Shown in pieces: positions 45,761 through 58,799 of a stretch of 64,000 nucleotides of DNA (the first letter of the stretch is position 1; each line of letters opens with the position of its first letter). The DNA is from Alisma plantago-aquatica (Eukaryota; Streptophyta; Magnoliopsida; Alismatales; Alismataceae): assembly GCA_963693085.1 (NCBI GenBank), contig OY856411.1:1349782050-1349846049 (forward strand), in the 5' to 3' direction. The position numbers and the translations under genes were made by a program. The notes beneath the pieces are model-generated. The model saw only the letters and a list, made by a program, of their open reading frames with translations, did not search any database and was not told the origin of the DNA.

Positions 45761-47785
45761 GAAGGAGGTTAGGGAATGGAATGTTAACAAGTTCAATTAT
45801 AATAAGGATAGTTTGGACTTAGGGGTATCTATTTCATGGTGGTCTATTTCAACATGTGGGATGAAAGGAACAACAATCTACACAGTAAACCTTCTAATGA
45901 TGATCAGTTTCTAAAGGTCAAGAGACAATAAAAGTGTTTTGAAATCCAAAAAAGTCTTGTGTAAGGGCATTAGTATGCATGAGAACATATCTAGGATTTT
46001 TGTAGCTAAAACTTATGTATGTATACTTTTTTAAGAGGGTCTCCTGACCTGCCTTGTTTTGTATAGCTCGGGGATATACCTTCTTTTGGTAGTACAATTT
46101 ACCTATTTCCAAACAAATAATGATCATGGAAATTTCTATATATATGGATAATGGTCAATATTTTGTATTCTATATGCATAATGGAAATGAAATAGTGAAA
46201 GAAAAATACATGTTGATGCCATGTTTCATGTTGTTGTGTCCTGACTTGATGCTTTGAGCATTGCGATGTCCATGAATGGTAAGTTGCGATTGATGTGTCC
46301 TAATATGAAGATATGAGTTTAGTGGTGTCCATGAATGGTATGATAACATTGATATGCCCTATTATAGTGAATTAGACCTTGGTACATCCAGAGGTGATAC
46401 TTATTCCCTAACTTGGATGGTTTGGTATATGTGGATAAATTTATTTATTTTGAAGTTGTTTCAATGGGTAATTTCTTCCATTAAATCCATGTACCTTGTT
46501 TGTAACTTGATGGGTGCAGATTAAAAAATGTAATTAGCTTAATTACTAAAGGGTAACCCTATTCATCTATAGACCTATAATCGTAGAAATATCTCAACAT
46601 CAGAAGACGAGTTTCCTTGTAGCAATACTGTAGTGTAAGAAGGTTCACATAGCCATCTATTGATGAGTATATGCATGTGGGGGATGGAATTTTCTCTTCC
46701 ATCCCAAATACAATATGTTTAGAGAGTAGATACAGTCATAACTAGGCTTATATGTGATTGAGTGTGAGTGAGTCAACAACTTGATTTATCGTTTCTATAC
46801 CCTATTTTTTGGTGTTATGCACTATGTACCCAGGACAGACCAAGTTTTTCTTGGAAGGTTGTTAAGCCCTACTAGTAGGTTTGGTTATTATGCCACTATA
46901 TTTTTCACTTGTACTGACTGAAGGGAAGAGATCTTTAGTAGTTTGGTCATCTTATGATATCATATAGAGCTAGTTGAGATTTTGCAACCGCTAGCTGGTT
47001 GTTTGAATGGTATGCCTCAAACTATCCAAGGCTTACTAAAATAAGTAATTCAGCCATGTAGTATGTTTTTTAGGTATATTGATGAATCACAATATAATAT
47101 TTTTTATTGATTGTCTACACATGCAAATTACTACTTGCTATTTGTATAAAGAATATACTACAATTCCATAGTTTACAACTATTACTAATCTTTACTTAAC
47201 CTGCCTTTACTACTATATTAATAGTAGATTTGCAAACATAAGCTGTTAGCACTTGATATATCATATGGTTGGGATATGGGCATCACCTCATGGTTATCCA
47301 CATCTTTTAGGTATGTTGGTACATCATAAAAGACAAAATAATCAAGGTTTAACAAGAAGTAGCATATTTGAAGTCTAGAGTGTCATGTACTCTCACTTTT
47401 CAATGTTATGGTTGGGTAGTTAATCATGTAAATGATAGGTTGTTTTTATGGCATTTTCTTTAATTATAGTTGTAAGCTGAATTACACATCTTATGATGTT
47501 ATAGTATCATGAGTTATGGACCATATATAATCCGTTCATTGAAATAAATAAAAGAGATTTATGTTGTTATCTATCTTGTCTACATGTGTAATGATTCATA
47601 GGAGAACTGCTTCACTTTTACATGATGTTTGACAAGGTTTTATGAAGATCACTTGTAATTGGATCTTGATGTGTTTTTATTTATTCCAAATTTTTGATTT
47701 CGTTTTTGGTGGATATATAAGTTGGTTTTTTCATGGGTTTTTTCCTAATGATCATTTCGTATTTGATCAGAAGGATGGTCCTTAC

Positions 47786-48279
47786 AAGTTTCATAGCATA
47801 GAATATGTTAGGTGAGTCTACACAAACTATATGAATTGGGATTAAAGTGATAAGTAAATCATGAACATGATAAAAGCATGATACATGCTACTTAAAATCA
47901 CTGCTTAGATGTTAGGGTCATGTGTCTAAGTATTGATGGAAAAGTTCATGTGGAACTCTCTTGGTGTTCTCCTTCTAAGTAGAGTGACCAAGTAATTAGT
48001 TCTAAAATAGCCAATGAGCATAATAAAATAAGAAAAAGTTGAAATAATAAGATAAAATATGACAAGAGTTGCGAAACCCAGATTAAGTTTAAAGACATTG
48101 TATGAGAAATATGTATAAATTTTGGTTAAACAAAATAATCAAAAATATTGATTTAATTACTTAAAAGAGATAAAAGTCATGTTTAACTCATCAAAACTTA
48201 ACATTTTTATGATTAAAGGAAAGGATATGACACTATGATGCTTAATATGAATATCAATAATAGAAAAAGGAGTTTCTAA
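47786..48279. other. Spacer between copy A and arm X
   Basis: AT-rich, no coding or repeat identity established. The homology of copy A to copy B ends near 47785, and the inverted-arm homology starts near 48280. Confidence 0.4.
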
Positions 48280-49880
48280 AACATTAAAGGACACCTCATA
48301 TGGCTAATAATCCAACGCTTGAAGTTGAGATCTAGAAAATGATGACATTAAAGATAGAGAAATTAGTATGTGAATCCTTTGTAATGCTCAACTATTAGGG
48401 GAACACTGAAGTGTATAAAATGTACTGATACATTTGAGGAAGTTTTTGGAGAATATGAGTTATTAAAAGGATTTAAGATGTAAAATCATATATGAAAAGT
48501 AGAGTTCAAATGATGAGCATGATTTAAGAATAAAGATGCAAGGTGATAGATGAGATGAGTAGATCCCATGGTAATCTCAGACTGTCCCATGTATCTTATG
48601 AAAGATTTGAAGTAAATAATCAAAATCAATGAGGAGACTAGATAAGTTACTTAGGATATGATCTCTTGTGGATTCAAGAGTGTAACTCCTCATGAGTAGT
48701 AGATGTCGGTTATGAAGGAAGACAAGGAGATAGAAACCCTAGTATCATATATAATTAGTTTTTTGTCAAAGACATATGATGATAATAAAGATAGAAATTT
48801 AGGTTCAATGATATAATTATGGGGAACTATAATTGTTTTCTATAATAATCATAAATGAAGTGGGTGTATGTCATGAACATACATGAGAAAGTGATGACAT
48901 GATGATTTGATGTGATGTTGACTTGATCCTTTGTTTGATTACAGAATTACTTAGGTATGAATCTTATGTTTTGAGATAAATGTTGGTTCAATAAGAAGAT
49001 ATTTTAGTAATATAACAAAAATGAAGATGGTGATGAGTAAGATGAAAGTAATAGTATGTGGAATGTAATCATGTGACGATGTGTCTTTTGTGAGGTTATA
49101 AAAATCCAAATTTTGTTAGTTGGAAGAAGACAAGAGACCTGTTCACACTTAAGTCTCCATTTATTTAATGAGTTTCAAGAACACTTGAACTAATTTCTTT
49201 AATGTTAAAAAATTCTAAACAAAAATATTTGATGAGAAGAGCAATTACATGAGAATGAACATAAAATTATGATGATTTTACTCTTAGTGGGTAAATGAAA
49301 AGTATGATAATAAAAAAGAGACACAAAAATTAAAAAGAGATAATTAGAAAGAATGATGGAGTATTATAATGTCACTAATTTCTAAGGACACCAAGTAGCA
49401 TAGACAAAATAATGAACAACACATAAGAAATTGAAACTTGATATTGACTATAAATAATCTATACTAAAAATTTAGAATAAACTTGTTGATTTTTTATCAC
49501 TAATGATAATGAGGTAACATGAGTCATGCCTAAGCACTTTTTCTAATGGGTTATGTGTTTCTTTCTCTTGTTCTCTATGTAAATATGGGATTTTTGGGGG
49601 AAAAATTCTTTGAGGAGGTTATGGTAATGAGAGATTGGACCTAGATTAACCCTAGTTTCAATCTAATATTGCTTAATTATCATAATAAAATACTTTATTA
49701 GGCTTTAAGATTAATTGATTAAGTGAAATCTACACATTGAAGCAAATTTCACTTTGTTTGCCCTGTTTTCATGTTTCCTTATAGGTTGTAGACTAAGTTG
49801 CAAAGCCACCATCATAAGAGGGTTGGACTGTAAATTGTATTAATATTATAGAAATTGATTTGTTTTACTTATATTCATTC
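48280..49880 (+). repeat. Inverted-repeat arm X flanking copy B (left)
   Basis: The reverse complement of this arm is found, diverged but collinear, at 53780-55275. Paired positions: 48290-48360 with 55270-55200 (catatgg, aatcca, ttgaag, gaaaatgatga), 48625-48665 with 54930-54890, 48835-48880 with 54705-54665, 49243-49322 with 54320-54241 (about 83% identity by eye over 80 bases), and 49740-49830 with 53920-53830. The coordinate sums stay near 103.55 kb. It holds no coding content. Confidence 0.82.
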
Positions 49881-52800
49881 TTGGTTAAGCTTTGGAAGCA
49901 ATTTGTTAAGAGATGACTCTAATATGATGTCAATTGCAGCCGCTTTGTCATAATTTGCAAATTTCATGTGTGTTTGTGGACTAGCATTCAATTCACCACA
50001 ATTTAAGAATAAAATTCAGTTTTATACAAATTAAAAAACTATATGTATTCCTTCTTAACCATAATTGATTGAAATCTATTTACTTTTGAACTTAGATTGT
50101 AACGTTCCCTTTCTTGATTCCTAGCGCTGATCTTAGTGTAGTGGGTGTATAGATGGGGATGCTCAATACATCCATCAATGAGCTTTGGCAACTCCAGGGC
50201 TCATGACCCATGATAGGACCTTTGTTTGGGAGGATCCTCTATAGGTTGGGTCTATATATTCAACTCAAGTGCCCCAATACCTTGGACCAATATACGCTTT
50301 GATAGCCTTATACGTTAGAAGCGGTTTGATCTATTAACTCTTACCTTTACATCTACCCAATGTCCCGAACCCGACCCTATATCCTTATTTGGATGTTAAT
50401 AAACCTTCTAGAACAAGGAGGAGGATCTCCAAACCTAGATACCCATGCATTGAGGGCGATATCTTAGATCAAGTGCTTGCATGCACTTGCATGTGGATGA
50501 TTCAAGCTTCCTTAGTGGATTCAAGACCTTGTAGCTTATTTCCAACCTTCCTTCAATACATATATTACTTCTTTTCTCTATTATATGTTTATTTCTCTCT
50601 CATATTAGTCCTTGGGGTGATATCCGTGGAATTCCATGGTGGAAACTTGCTCATCTTAGCTAAAGCACCCCCTTTCTTTTCTTTTGCCTTAGTTCACCCT
50701 AGAGCTTGCTTGAGGGAGCTCGTTTGGGCTCTTCAGAGGGTTGATCATGGTGGAGAAGTAAAGTTCATGGATTACATGCTCGTATATCTAGTGCTACTCC
50801 AGTTATAGGCGAGTGACACAAAAGCTACTACCTTATTTTGCATACAATCATTTACAAATTCTAATCCTATCTTAGATGTGTCTAAAATGCAAAAAAGGTG
50901 GAAGCTTGTAGACTCTTTTGGATGGATAACATGTATGAGTTTTTAATTCTTACTTCATTCATTAGTGATTATTATAGTCCCCAATGATCTATCTCTTAAG
51001 TACTTCTGGGTTGAATCCTTGAAAAATATGTGAAAAAATGCCCTAATAGTCATATTTGTGAGGATTGACTACCATTTTCATAGTGAACAAAATATTTATT
51101 CACTCTTACTATTTTAGAGATATCATAAATTGTTTTAAGGGATTTCCCTATCTTTTATGCTGTTTAACTTTTGCTTTGATGAAATTCTATATGTAAAGGT
51201 GGCTCACTTATGCCCTAGTTTGGTCTTTATATACCCTAATCTTGTATATAACATAACTTCCTCGTCGTTTGGAGTTTCAAGCTAAAATTTTGTATGATGT
51301 CATATTACTATTATGTGAATATATGACTGTTCAGGTGGATATGGTACCCTACAAGGGTTTATACTTGTTCTAACCTTAATGGTGTTTCATGCCTTAATGT
51401 GCCTTAATATAATGACTTAAGCATTGTTGAGGCTAGTGATGGTGGTTTGTGTCCCGATGGGTACTTTGATTTTAGCATGCAAAGTTTAATACCGCCTAAA
51501 GTTGGGTACAATTAATTGAGATGTTAATCAATATAAAAGTAATCATGGATCAAGAAGTGTACATATATATACACACACATACACACACACACATAATAGG
51601 GCACATTGACAAGTTGAATATAAAATAATTTTGGGGAATCCTTAAGTCCTACATGTATATTAAATCTTATGGTTTTGGATAAGTGTGACTCAAAATGTGG
51701 TGGTACCAAGCTTGGATATGGAAAATATACATGTAGGACTTTTGCCTTGAGGTTAATAGCTTGGGAGAAATTCTTTGGGTGCTATCATCAATATGATGGC
51801 AGCCCAATAGTTATGATTAGTTTATATATGAACAAGAATGATATATAATATGATGGAGAAGATGGTAAGATTTCCTATGGTGAAAAATGATGTGATATTA
51901 TGTGTTTGATATCTTTCCCTTAAATGTTGATACACACTTTATTATAATCAAGTAGGTCTAGAAAGAGAAATGTAATGATGATTGGTTATCACAAATTATA
52001 TATCATCAATGAAACAATATGATCTCTCCTCATGATACTCCTTACACAGGAATAAGGACAATTAATCTTGTTACATAACCCTAATTTGTCTAAAGAATGA
52101 TCATGGGCATTTTAACATCTATGGATGGTGACCTATCTTTTGTGGGTATATATGCATACCAGAAATGAAAAGGTGGAAAGAGAAATTTTTCGATCTTGAC
52201 ACCTTTTTTAAGGATAGTTTGCCCTAACTTGATGTTCTGGGCCTTGTGAGTGCTAGGAATGGTGAATTGGGTTTGATGTACCCTGATATGATGTTATGGG
52301 TCTTGTTGTTCCCAAGAATGGTAAATAGGCTTGAGGTGCCCTATTTTGGTGAATTAGACCTTGGTATGGCTAAATTTGGTTTTTTTGCCCTGATTCAGAT
52401 GATTTGGTATATATGGATATGTTTTATATCTTTTGAAATTTTTAGATTTGATCAGTTTCTAAAATTACATTTATGTTTCTTGAATTGTAAATTAACATAT
52501 ACAATAAAAAACAAGTAATTGTCTTGTATAATTCAAGTGTATCCCTAATCATGTACTGCCCCAAGACTATATATCTATCATAGTGTCAAAACTTGTTGCA
52601 TAGTAAATTAAGTTTCATAGTAGCAATTAGGAATTGTGAGAAGGTGCTTGGTGTCATATATTGTTGAGTGTATGTTGGTGCAAGAAGGGTTCACTATCAT
52701 CCTAACTCTAAGGAGTTAAAAGAGAGGCTATGGTTGTAACTCAATTTATTTGTGATAGAGGGTGGCTGAGTGGGACCTTGGTTAGGGTTGTTATATCCTA

Positions 52801-53779
52801 GTTTTTGATGTTGTGTCCAGTTTAAAAAGGATAGATTAGGTTTTTTGGGGATGCTTGTTATGCCCCTACTTTTAGGTTCGGTTCTTATGCCACTACAATT
52901 TTCACTTGTCTTGACCAAGGGTAGGAAACCATTTGGAGTTCGCTCATCCTTAGATATTATATGAATATAGTTGAGACTTTACTATTTCTATCTAGTAGTT
53001 TCAATTGTACACTTAAAACTACCCATGTTTAACAAAACAAGTAATTCAATTGTGTAGTATATCTGTTTAAGGTCTATTGGAGAACCACATCATTTTATGT
53101 TTATTGCTCTTTTACACCTACAAAGTATTACCTTTTACTTGTATAATGCATTTACTACAATTTAATAACCTACACCATCATTGACCCTTACTTAACCTAT
53201 CTTAATTAATCTATTAAATGTTGATTTGTAATTATAAGATATTATTTGTTGTTAACCATATCACTAGGACATGGTTCTCACTTAATGGCTATGTACATCT
53301 TTCAAGTATTCTGGGACATCAAAATGGATGAGATGATCAATGTTTAACAAGAAATAACATAGTTACATCTATAGTGTACACGTACTCTCACTTTGATGAG
53401 TTATGGGTGGGTAGTTGATTATGTATATAACATGTTTTTTCTCTTGATATTTTCCTTATAATTATGAGTTTAAGGTTAAATCGTTCATCTTATAATGTTA
53501 GATTATCGTGAGTTGTGGATCATTTTTTAATCCATCCAAGAAAGAGATTTATGTTTTTCTTTCTCTTGTATACATGTGAATGGTTCATGTGAGAAGAATT
53601 GAACTTTTGCATGAATTCTTACAAGATTTTATGATGATAGTTTATAATACGATCTTGATGTGGTTCACTTTATTCGGAAATTTTGATTCAGTTTTTGATA
53701 GTTACTAGTTTTACATTTGATTTAGTCTGGGGATTTGTCCTAGTGATCAATTTGGATTTGATCAGTGGGATGACAACTA
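49881..53779 (+). repeat. Repeat unit copy B (direct), between inverted arms
   Basis: A direct counterpart of copy A without the LINE, and the inverse of C'. An open frame of 139 codons at 50389-50808 has no recognisable domain, and its counterpart in A carries stops, so it is not called as a gene. Contains an (AC)n tract. The core plus arms X and X' look like one 7-kb inverted-repeat-bounded unit. Confidence 0.83.
51565..51594. repeat. (AT)n/(AC)n microsatellite
   Basis: Atatatatacacacacatac is followed by more ac units. In copy A the matching site near 40750 has only a short cacacaca. Confidence 0.85.
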
Positions 53780-55275
53780 AAATAATTAAGGATAAACAAC
53801 TTTATAAATTTTCCCTAAAAACTTGCAATTATTCCCCCTTGTTATCATGAATTGCAGTTAAGTCCACAACTTGTAAGGAAAACTGAAATTAGGGCAAACA
53901 AAGTGCAATTTGCTTTAGTTTAGATTCCTAATTAGTCATATTTTCTAAAAACTAAATCAAGAATCAAATGTAGGTCATAAAGAAAGATTATAGTAACACT
54001 AGAGTTAATATTGGTTTGGGGTCTCACAGTCATAAAACCCTAAAAAATATTTCACCTCAAACTCCCAAGGTTAGGATAGACAACAACCATAAAAACATAA
54101 CTCTATCTCAGAAGCACTTAGGAAAGACTTATATTACCACATCATCATTAACTTTATAGAGATTTCTCGACATCCACTTAAGGATTAGTGATGTTATCGT
54201 ATTCCCTTGTCATGTTGTGTTATATGATTTTCTTTCTTATGCCTCTTTCCTTATTTTCATACTTTCCGGTTACTCATTAAGAGAAATTTCATCATAATTT
54301 ATGTTCATTCTTAGGTAATCACTCTTCCTATCAATATTGTTGATTATGAATTCTTTCATTAAGGATATGCTAAAACTCATCCAACTAATGGAAACTTTCA
54401 TGCACTGATCCTTTTCTCTTTTTCCCTAGCTAACTGTCTTAGGCTTGTTATAGATTAACAATCCACTCATCATCATAATGTTACATTTGGAACTATTATT
54501 CTTTTCCTCTTGATCATCACCATACTAGCTTTTTTCTATGACTAAAACATGTCATTTTCCAAACATGCCTTCCTCTAAAACATTCAATTCTTATATTTGA
54601 CATCCTTTGCTATAGAAAGGAGTTGGGCAACATCATACCCAATAGCAATCTCACAACTTATTATTGATTCCATATGGATTAACCAACTAAGTTGATGACT
54701 ACTATAGAATATTTTGTAGTTGCTCTTCATTATGTGAAACAAGCCTCAACTTTCATCTTAGTTATCATCATCCATCCATGATAAGAATCTAATTCTATAT
54801 AAGATTAAAGTTTATATCTCCTCACCTTTATTCAACTTACTCTTGGTTTTACCATGTCTTCATGATTAGACAATTTATTTCATCTCAAGAGATAATTTCA
54901 TAAGTAACTTCTCAATTTTCGCCATTATATCATGATCACTTACAAACTCATTCATAATATGCATTGGCTAGTCTAAGATCATCTCACATTCCATACTTTT
55001 CACCTGTCACCCTACATGTTCTAATTCAAAACATACTCATCATTTGAGTTTTCATCTTCTTATATGATTTATATTTCATATATCCTTCTCATAAAATATA
55101 TTATCCATGAATATCCATGTAAGCATCCATGCATTCTATGCACAACTTCAAGATTCCATTGATTGTTGCACATAATTAAAGATTCATACACAAAGTCACC
55201 ACTCATTAACCTCATCATTCTCTAAAGTTCAAGCTTCAAAAATTGGATTCCTATCCATATAATATGACCTTTGGT
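53780..55275 (-). repeat. Inverted-repeat arm X' flanking copy B (right)
   Basis: The inverted counterpart of arm X. The innermost paired block is gggcaaacaaagtgcaatttgc near 53900, against gcaaatttcactttgtttgccc near 49760. The outer limit near 55275 faces 48280. Confidence 0.82.
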
Positions 55276-55388
55276 TGACTCCTTTTTACTATTTTCACAT
55301 TTTGATTAGGCATCTTAGTTTCATGTGTTTTCCTTTAATCATCAAACTTTTATGTTTTGATGAAATAAAACATGATTTTTATCTTTAT

Positions 55389-56332
55389 TAAGTCATTATA
55401 TTAGTATTTTCCATCACTTATTCAACCAGATTTGTATTTAGTACTTGTTCAACATATTTGGGTTAAATTTGTATTATGCATGCCTCTTTATCTTTGCTCT
55501 TGTTGTTCTCCTCTTAATTTCATATCTTATTATACTCTTAGATTGTTTCTCAACTAATAACTTGGTCATATGTTGGTTGCTTTTCAAACTATTAATATGT
55601 GTAATTTTTCACGACTCCTTCTCCCCTGCAAGTATACTGGTTTGTTGTAGTCAAGGTTGCATCCAAAAGTAGCAAGCATAAAAGTTTTGATTATTATTTT
55701 TCTTGAGTCATTATTTTAGTACTTTCCATCACTTATTCAACCAGATTTGTACTTAGTACTTGTTCAACATCTTTGGGTTAAATTTGTATTCTGCATGTCT
55801 CTCTATCTTTTATCTCATTGTTCTCCTCTTGATTTCATATCTTATTATACCCTTCAGATTTTTTCCAACTGATAACTTGGTCATATGTTGGTTTCTTTTC
55901 ATACTATTTTAATATTTCTAATTTTTCATGACTCCTTCTCCCCCACAAGTATATAGGTTTGTTGTAGTTAGGGTTGTATCCAAAAGGAGCAAGTATAAGA
56001 GTTGTGATTTTTACTTTTCTTAAGTCATTATATTAGTATTTTATATCACTTATTCAACCATATTTGTAAGTAGTACTTGGTTAAAGTCTTTGGATTAAAT
56101 TTTTATTTTTCATGTCTCTCTATCTTTTATATTATTGTTCTGATTTTGATTTCATGTCTTATTATACTCTTAAATTGTTTCCCAACTAATAACCTGATCA
56201 TATGTTGGTTGATTTTCAAACCAGTTTAAATATTTGTAATTTTACACAACTCCTTCTCCCCCTCAAGTATATTGGTTTGTTGTAGTCAAGGTTGTATCCA
56301 AAAGGAGAAAGCGTAGGAGTCGTGATTTTTAG
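55389..56332. repeat. Three-copy ~317-bp tandem repeat spanning an LTR edge
   Basis: Units start at about 55389, 55705 and 56022 with aagtcatta.attagta.ttt and ccatcacttattcaacc. Each contains gtactt..ttcaac.t.tttgg, ttatta.actctta and ggtcatatgttggttg, then caagtatac.ggtttgttgtag. The last ~130 bases of each unit match the inner end of the Athila/Tat-like LTR and the first ~190 lie outside it. The duplication therefore covers the LTR/flank junction. Confidence 0.88.
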
Positions 56333-57544
56333 AAATATAGATCTATTGGTCAAAAGAGAGTCTGCTTACATTCAAATAAACATACAATTAAGAAATAGAT
56401 GAAGTACAACAAGGACCACTTAAATTAAGGATTCAACTCTGATAGAGGTTCTTGGAGATAGGGATTCACTACCTCATCATGTCATGAAGCATCAACAATT
56501 TATAAATAGCAAGAATAATCACAAGGGAGGTTCAAGTTCCCCATCCCTTCCAACATCACAAAATAGTTCTAAATTTATATAGAACCACTATGCATATATT
56601 CATTTCAAAACTACAAAAACCGTGATATTCCCAACATTATCTAGCCACTTCTTTTGACTAGAAAATGAGACTATGATGACATCTCCTTGCTGCAAGTATA
56701 CCTTTCTGGCATATACAAGAAGAATAATACATATACACGAGATGTATAATCAATCATATAAGTAAAAATCAACACCAAAACATCATAGAAAGTGATTAAA
56801 CTAGCATTAAGTGTGAAATATTTTGTTCAACAAGACATGACTCATGATTTTTCCCCATGACAAAGAAATATGCATCTACTCATCTATGTCAGGAGATAGA
56901 AGGTACACATAGTGGAAAATAGAGCCATACGATATGTAAGAAAGCTGCAAACTCCAATGGCTGTGAAAAGAATTAGGACAGAGCTAGAACCCTTTTTGGG
57001 AGTCAAGTCTTCATCCTTGTTAGATGAAAACTCACCATGAACCTTCATTTTGAGATCGATAGAAGAAGTGACTGAAGATTTTTACTGCAACTATCAAGGA
57101 AAAAGGAATATGGTGAATGTTCTCTCCTGAGAAACCAACTTGTCATCCTCCATGGTCACCTCCAACTACTTATGCCCCTTCTCTGACTAAGTATCACTCC
57201 CAAATGATATGTGGCAACTATCCCAACAAGGCTGGGAGTCATATAAATAGAATAAGGGCAGGTACAACTAGATTTGTATGAAATCTATATGTGACATGAA
57301 ATGTAAGTTGGCTGACACAGTGTGTCACTTGAATTCCTTGCAGTTGTAACTGATGCGGCTCCAAGTGAAATAGGTTATCAGTGAACAACATGACATGTTG
57401 ATCAAATAGTGTCAACTTGTCTCCAAAATGTTCTAGGGAGTGCATTGCCCACACGTCGTGTTTCTTGATTGCAACTAGGTTGATTTGACTTAAATTACAA
57501 GTGTGTTGGATAGCCAACACATCGTGTGTGTTGTATGGAAATCA
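56203..57544 (-). repeat. 3' LTR of the Athila/Tat-like element
   Basis: Collinear with 63074-64000: tgttggttgattttcaaac with tgtttgttgcttttcaaac, ttgtagtcaaggttgtatcc, atcatgtcatgaag, cacaagggaggtt, tttatatag.acca, cccaacattatcta, catagaaagtgattaaacta, ggagatagaaggtac and ggaaaaaggaatatggtga. The inner edge is fixed by alignment to the 5' LTR edge. The outer (U3) edge near 57544 is an estimate beside a purine-rich minus-strand run (aacaagagaaagatc). Palindromes occur at 57313-57327 and 57386-57400. Confidence 0.82.
56573..56582 (-). promoter_or_regulatory. TATA box of the 3' LTR
   Basis: The minus-strand ctatataaat lies 380 bases from the inner LTR edge. Its partner in the 5' LTR (63464-63455) lies 391 bases from its own edge. 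Confidence 0.6.
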
Positions 57545-58799
57545 ATAGGTGATATGACGATCTTTCTCTTGTTATTTTGATGTCAAAGTATAGTACCTAC
57601 AATCAAAACCATGGAATGATTAAGGATTACATAAACGTAAATATTGTAGCATGATTAGAGACAAATCTCAACAAAAATGGGATGATAAATGCATGAAAGA
57701 GTCGACAAAGAGGCCATATATATTTTACACCTTAAATCCACCTTAGCTTAAACCATTACTTGTCCTAAAAAATCATAGACAAGCAACTAAAGAAAGTAAT
57801 AAGCACATGCACCTTAATTAATCAAAATGGAAGAAGTAGTTCAAGCCAAACCCATAGTCGAAAAGGTTTTCAATTATCCATGCATTAATATTAAAGAACC
57901 CAAGATTGAGATTTCAATTCACAGAAGGTGGTCACATCTTATTGAAAAAAAAACCTAACATCATTGAGTAGATATATAGATGAAAAGGCCAAATAAACAG
58001 TGAATATGCAACGTAACCCTCTTGAATGTAAGCATAGTAAAATAGGAAATCTAGGTTACTATTTGTTATTCAATAATGCTCTTTTTTCTAATGAATAAAG
58101 AATGAAAAAATTAAGTATGGGCTACGCCACTTGGATGCTAAAATATGCTGATGTGCATGTGGGATTCCGGTTGGGGTCAACTTACCCTTTTATTGACGTA
58201 ACACCCAAACATCATGGCCATATCAAAACTTACTAGGTTGGCACGCTATGTGGGCGATTTAGCCATCTTTTTTGAGAAATATGTCTGACTAAGTGAAAAG
58301 AAAGCCAATATAAATAGTATGAATTGGATTTTGCTTGAGAACCATGTTGTCCCTAACTGATTCATTTTTCTCAGAATACAAGAGAGTTATACTAAATTGC
58401 ATAACCAAAACCAAATTTAACATTAGTGGATATTTTTTATCGAGAGGGTGGTTAATATCAGACTAAAGATTTATCAAGGACACCACTAATGCAAAACAAT
58501 GTTGTAATGTTGCTCAATCCAAAAAAAATAGACCATTACATGTATTAAATAATCATGAGTGAAAGAGAAGCACTTGCGGGCTAAAGGCAAGAAACCAAAA
58601 AGAAGCATGTATGGTTGGCAAACAATTTCATATAACTTATGTATGGCTTGTGGAAGACTTATTCAACTGACTTATAAAAATAGAGGATAAATGAATCAGT
58701 AAAAAGGGAATTCAACTGAAACAAAATAAATAAGCATGTAAATACACTTGATTATAACACTATATAGAATCAAGTAAAGAAAGGAAATGAAGTTAATGA
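57545..58799. other. Unassigned 3' internal stretch of the Athila/Tat-like element
   Basis: AT-rich, no domain recognised. By position it is the 3' untranslated region between the env-like remnant and the polypurine tract. Confidence 0.4.

Larger units (their letters stand above)
41391..46105 (+). mobile_element. L1-clade LINE, plus strand, inserted in copy A
   Basis: It interrupts repeat copy A, which resumes after about 46105. Order: ORF1 with zinc knuckle (about 41690-42560), endonuclease (about 42850-43300), RT (about 44050-45020) and zf-RVT (about 45560-45720). Every domain carries stops and frame changes. Exact ends and a target-site duplication could not be fixed. It is related in layout to the LINE at 22907 but much older. 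Confidence 0.87.
38600..47785 (+). repeat. Repeat unit copy A (direct), split by a LINE at 41.4-46.1 kb
   Basis: It matches copy B collinearly: 38610-39040 with 49620-49830, 39300-39980 with 50090-50780, 40020-41360 with 50830-52080, and 46110-47780 with 52085-53775. Net length without the LINE is about 4.5 kb. It is AT-rich. A leader-like segment at 39.3-39.95 kb has a ttatttaag word followed by C/T-rich sequence. There is no confirmed coding region: a frame open in B around 50389 is stopped here. It could be an LTR or non-autonomous element, type unknown. Confidence 0.85.

Noticed and set aside
34900..47785. Giant inverted repeat as an assembly artefact
   Set aside because: The two arms are strongly diverged and differ by a LINE and by minisatellite expansions. 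A false duplication would be nearly identical.
48001..54990. A match between about 48.0 kb and 54.97 kb (agccaatgcat-like words) as part of the X/X' arms
   Set aside because: Its coordinate sum disagrees with the five collinear anchors (about 103.0 against 103.55 kb), so it is probably chance similarity.
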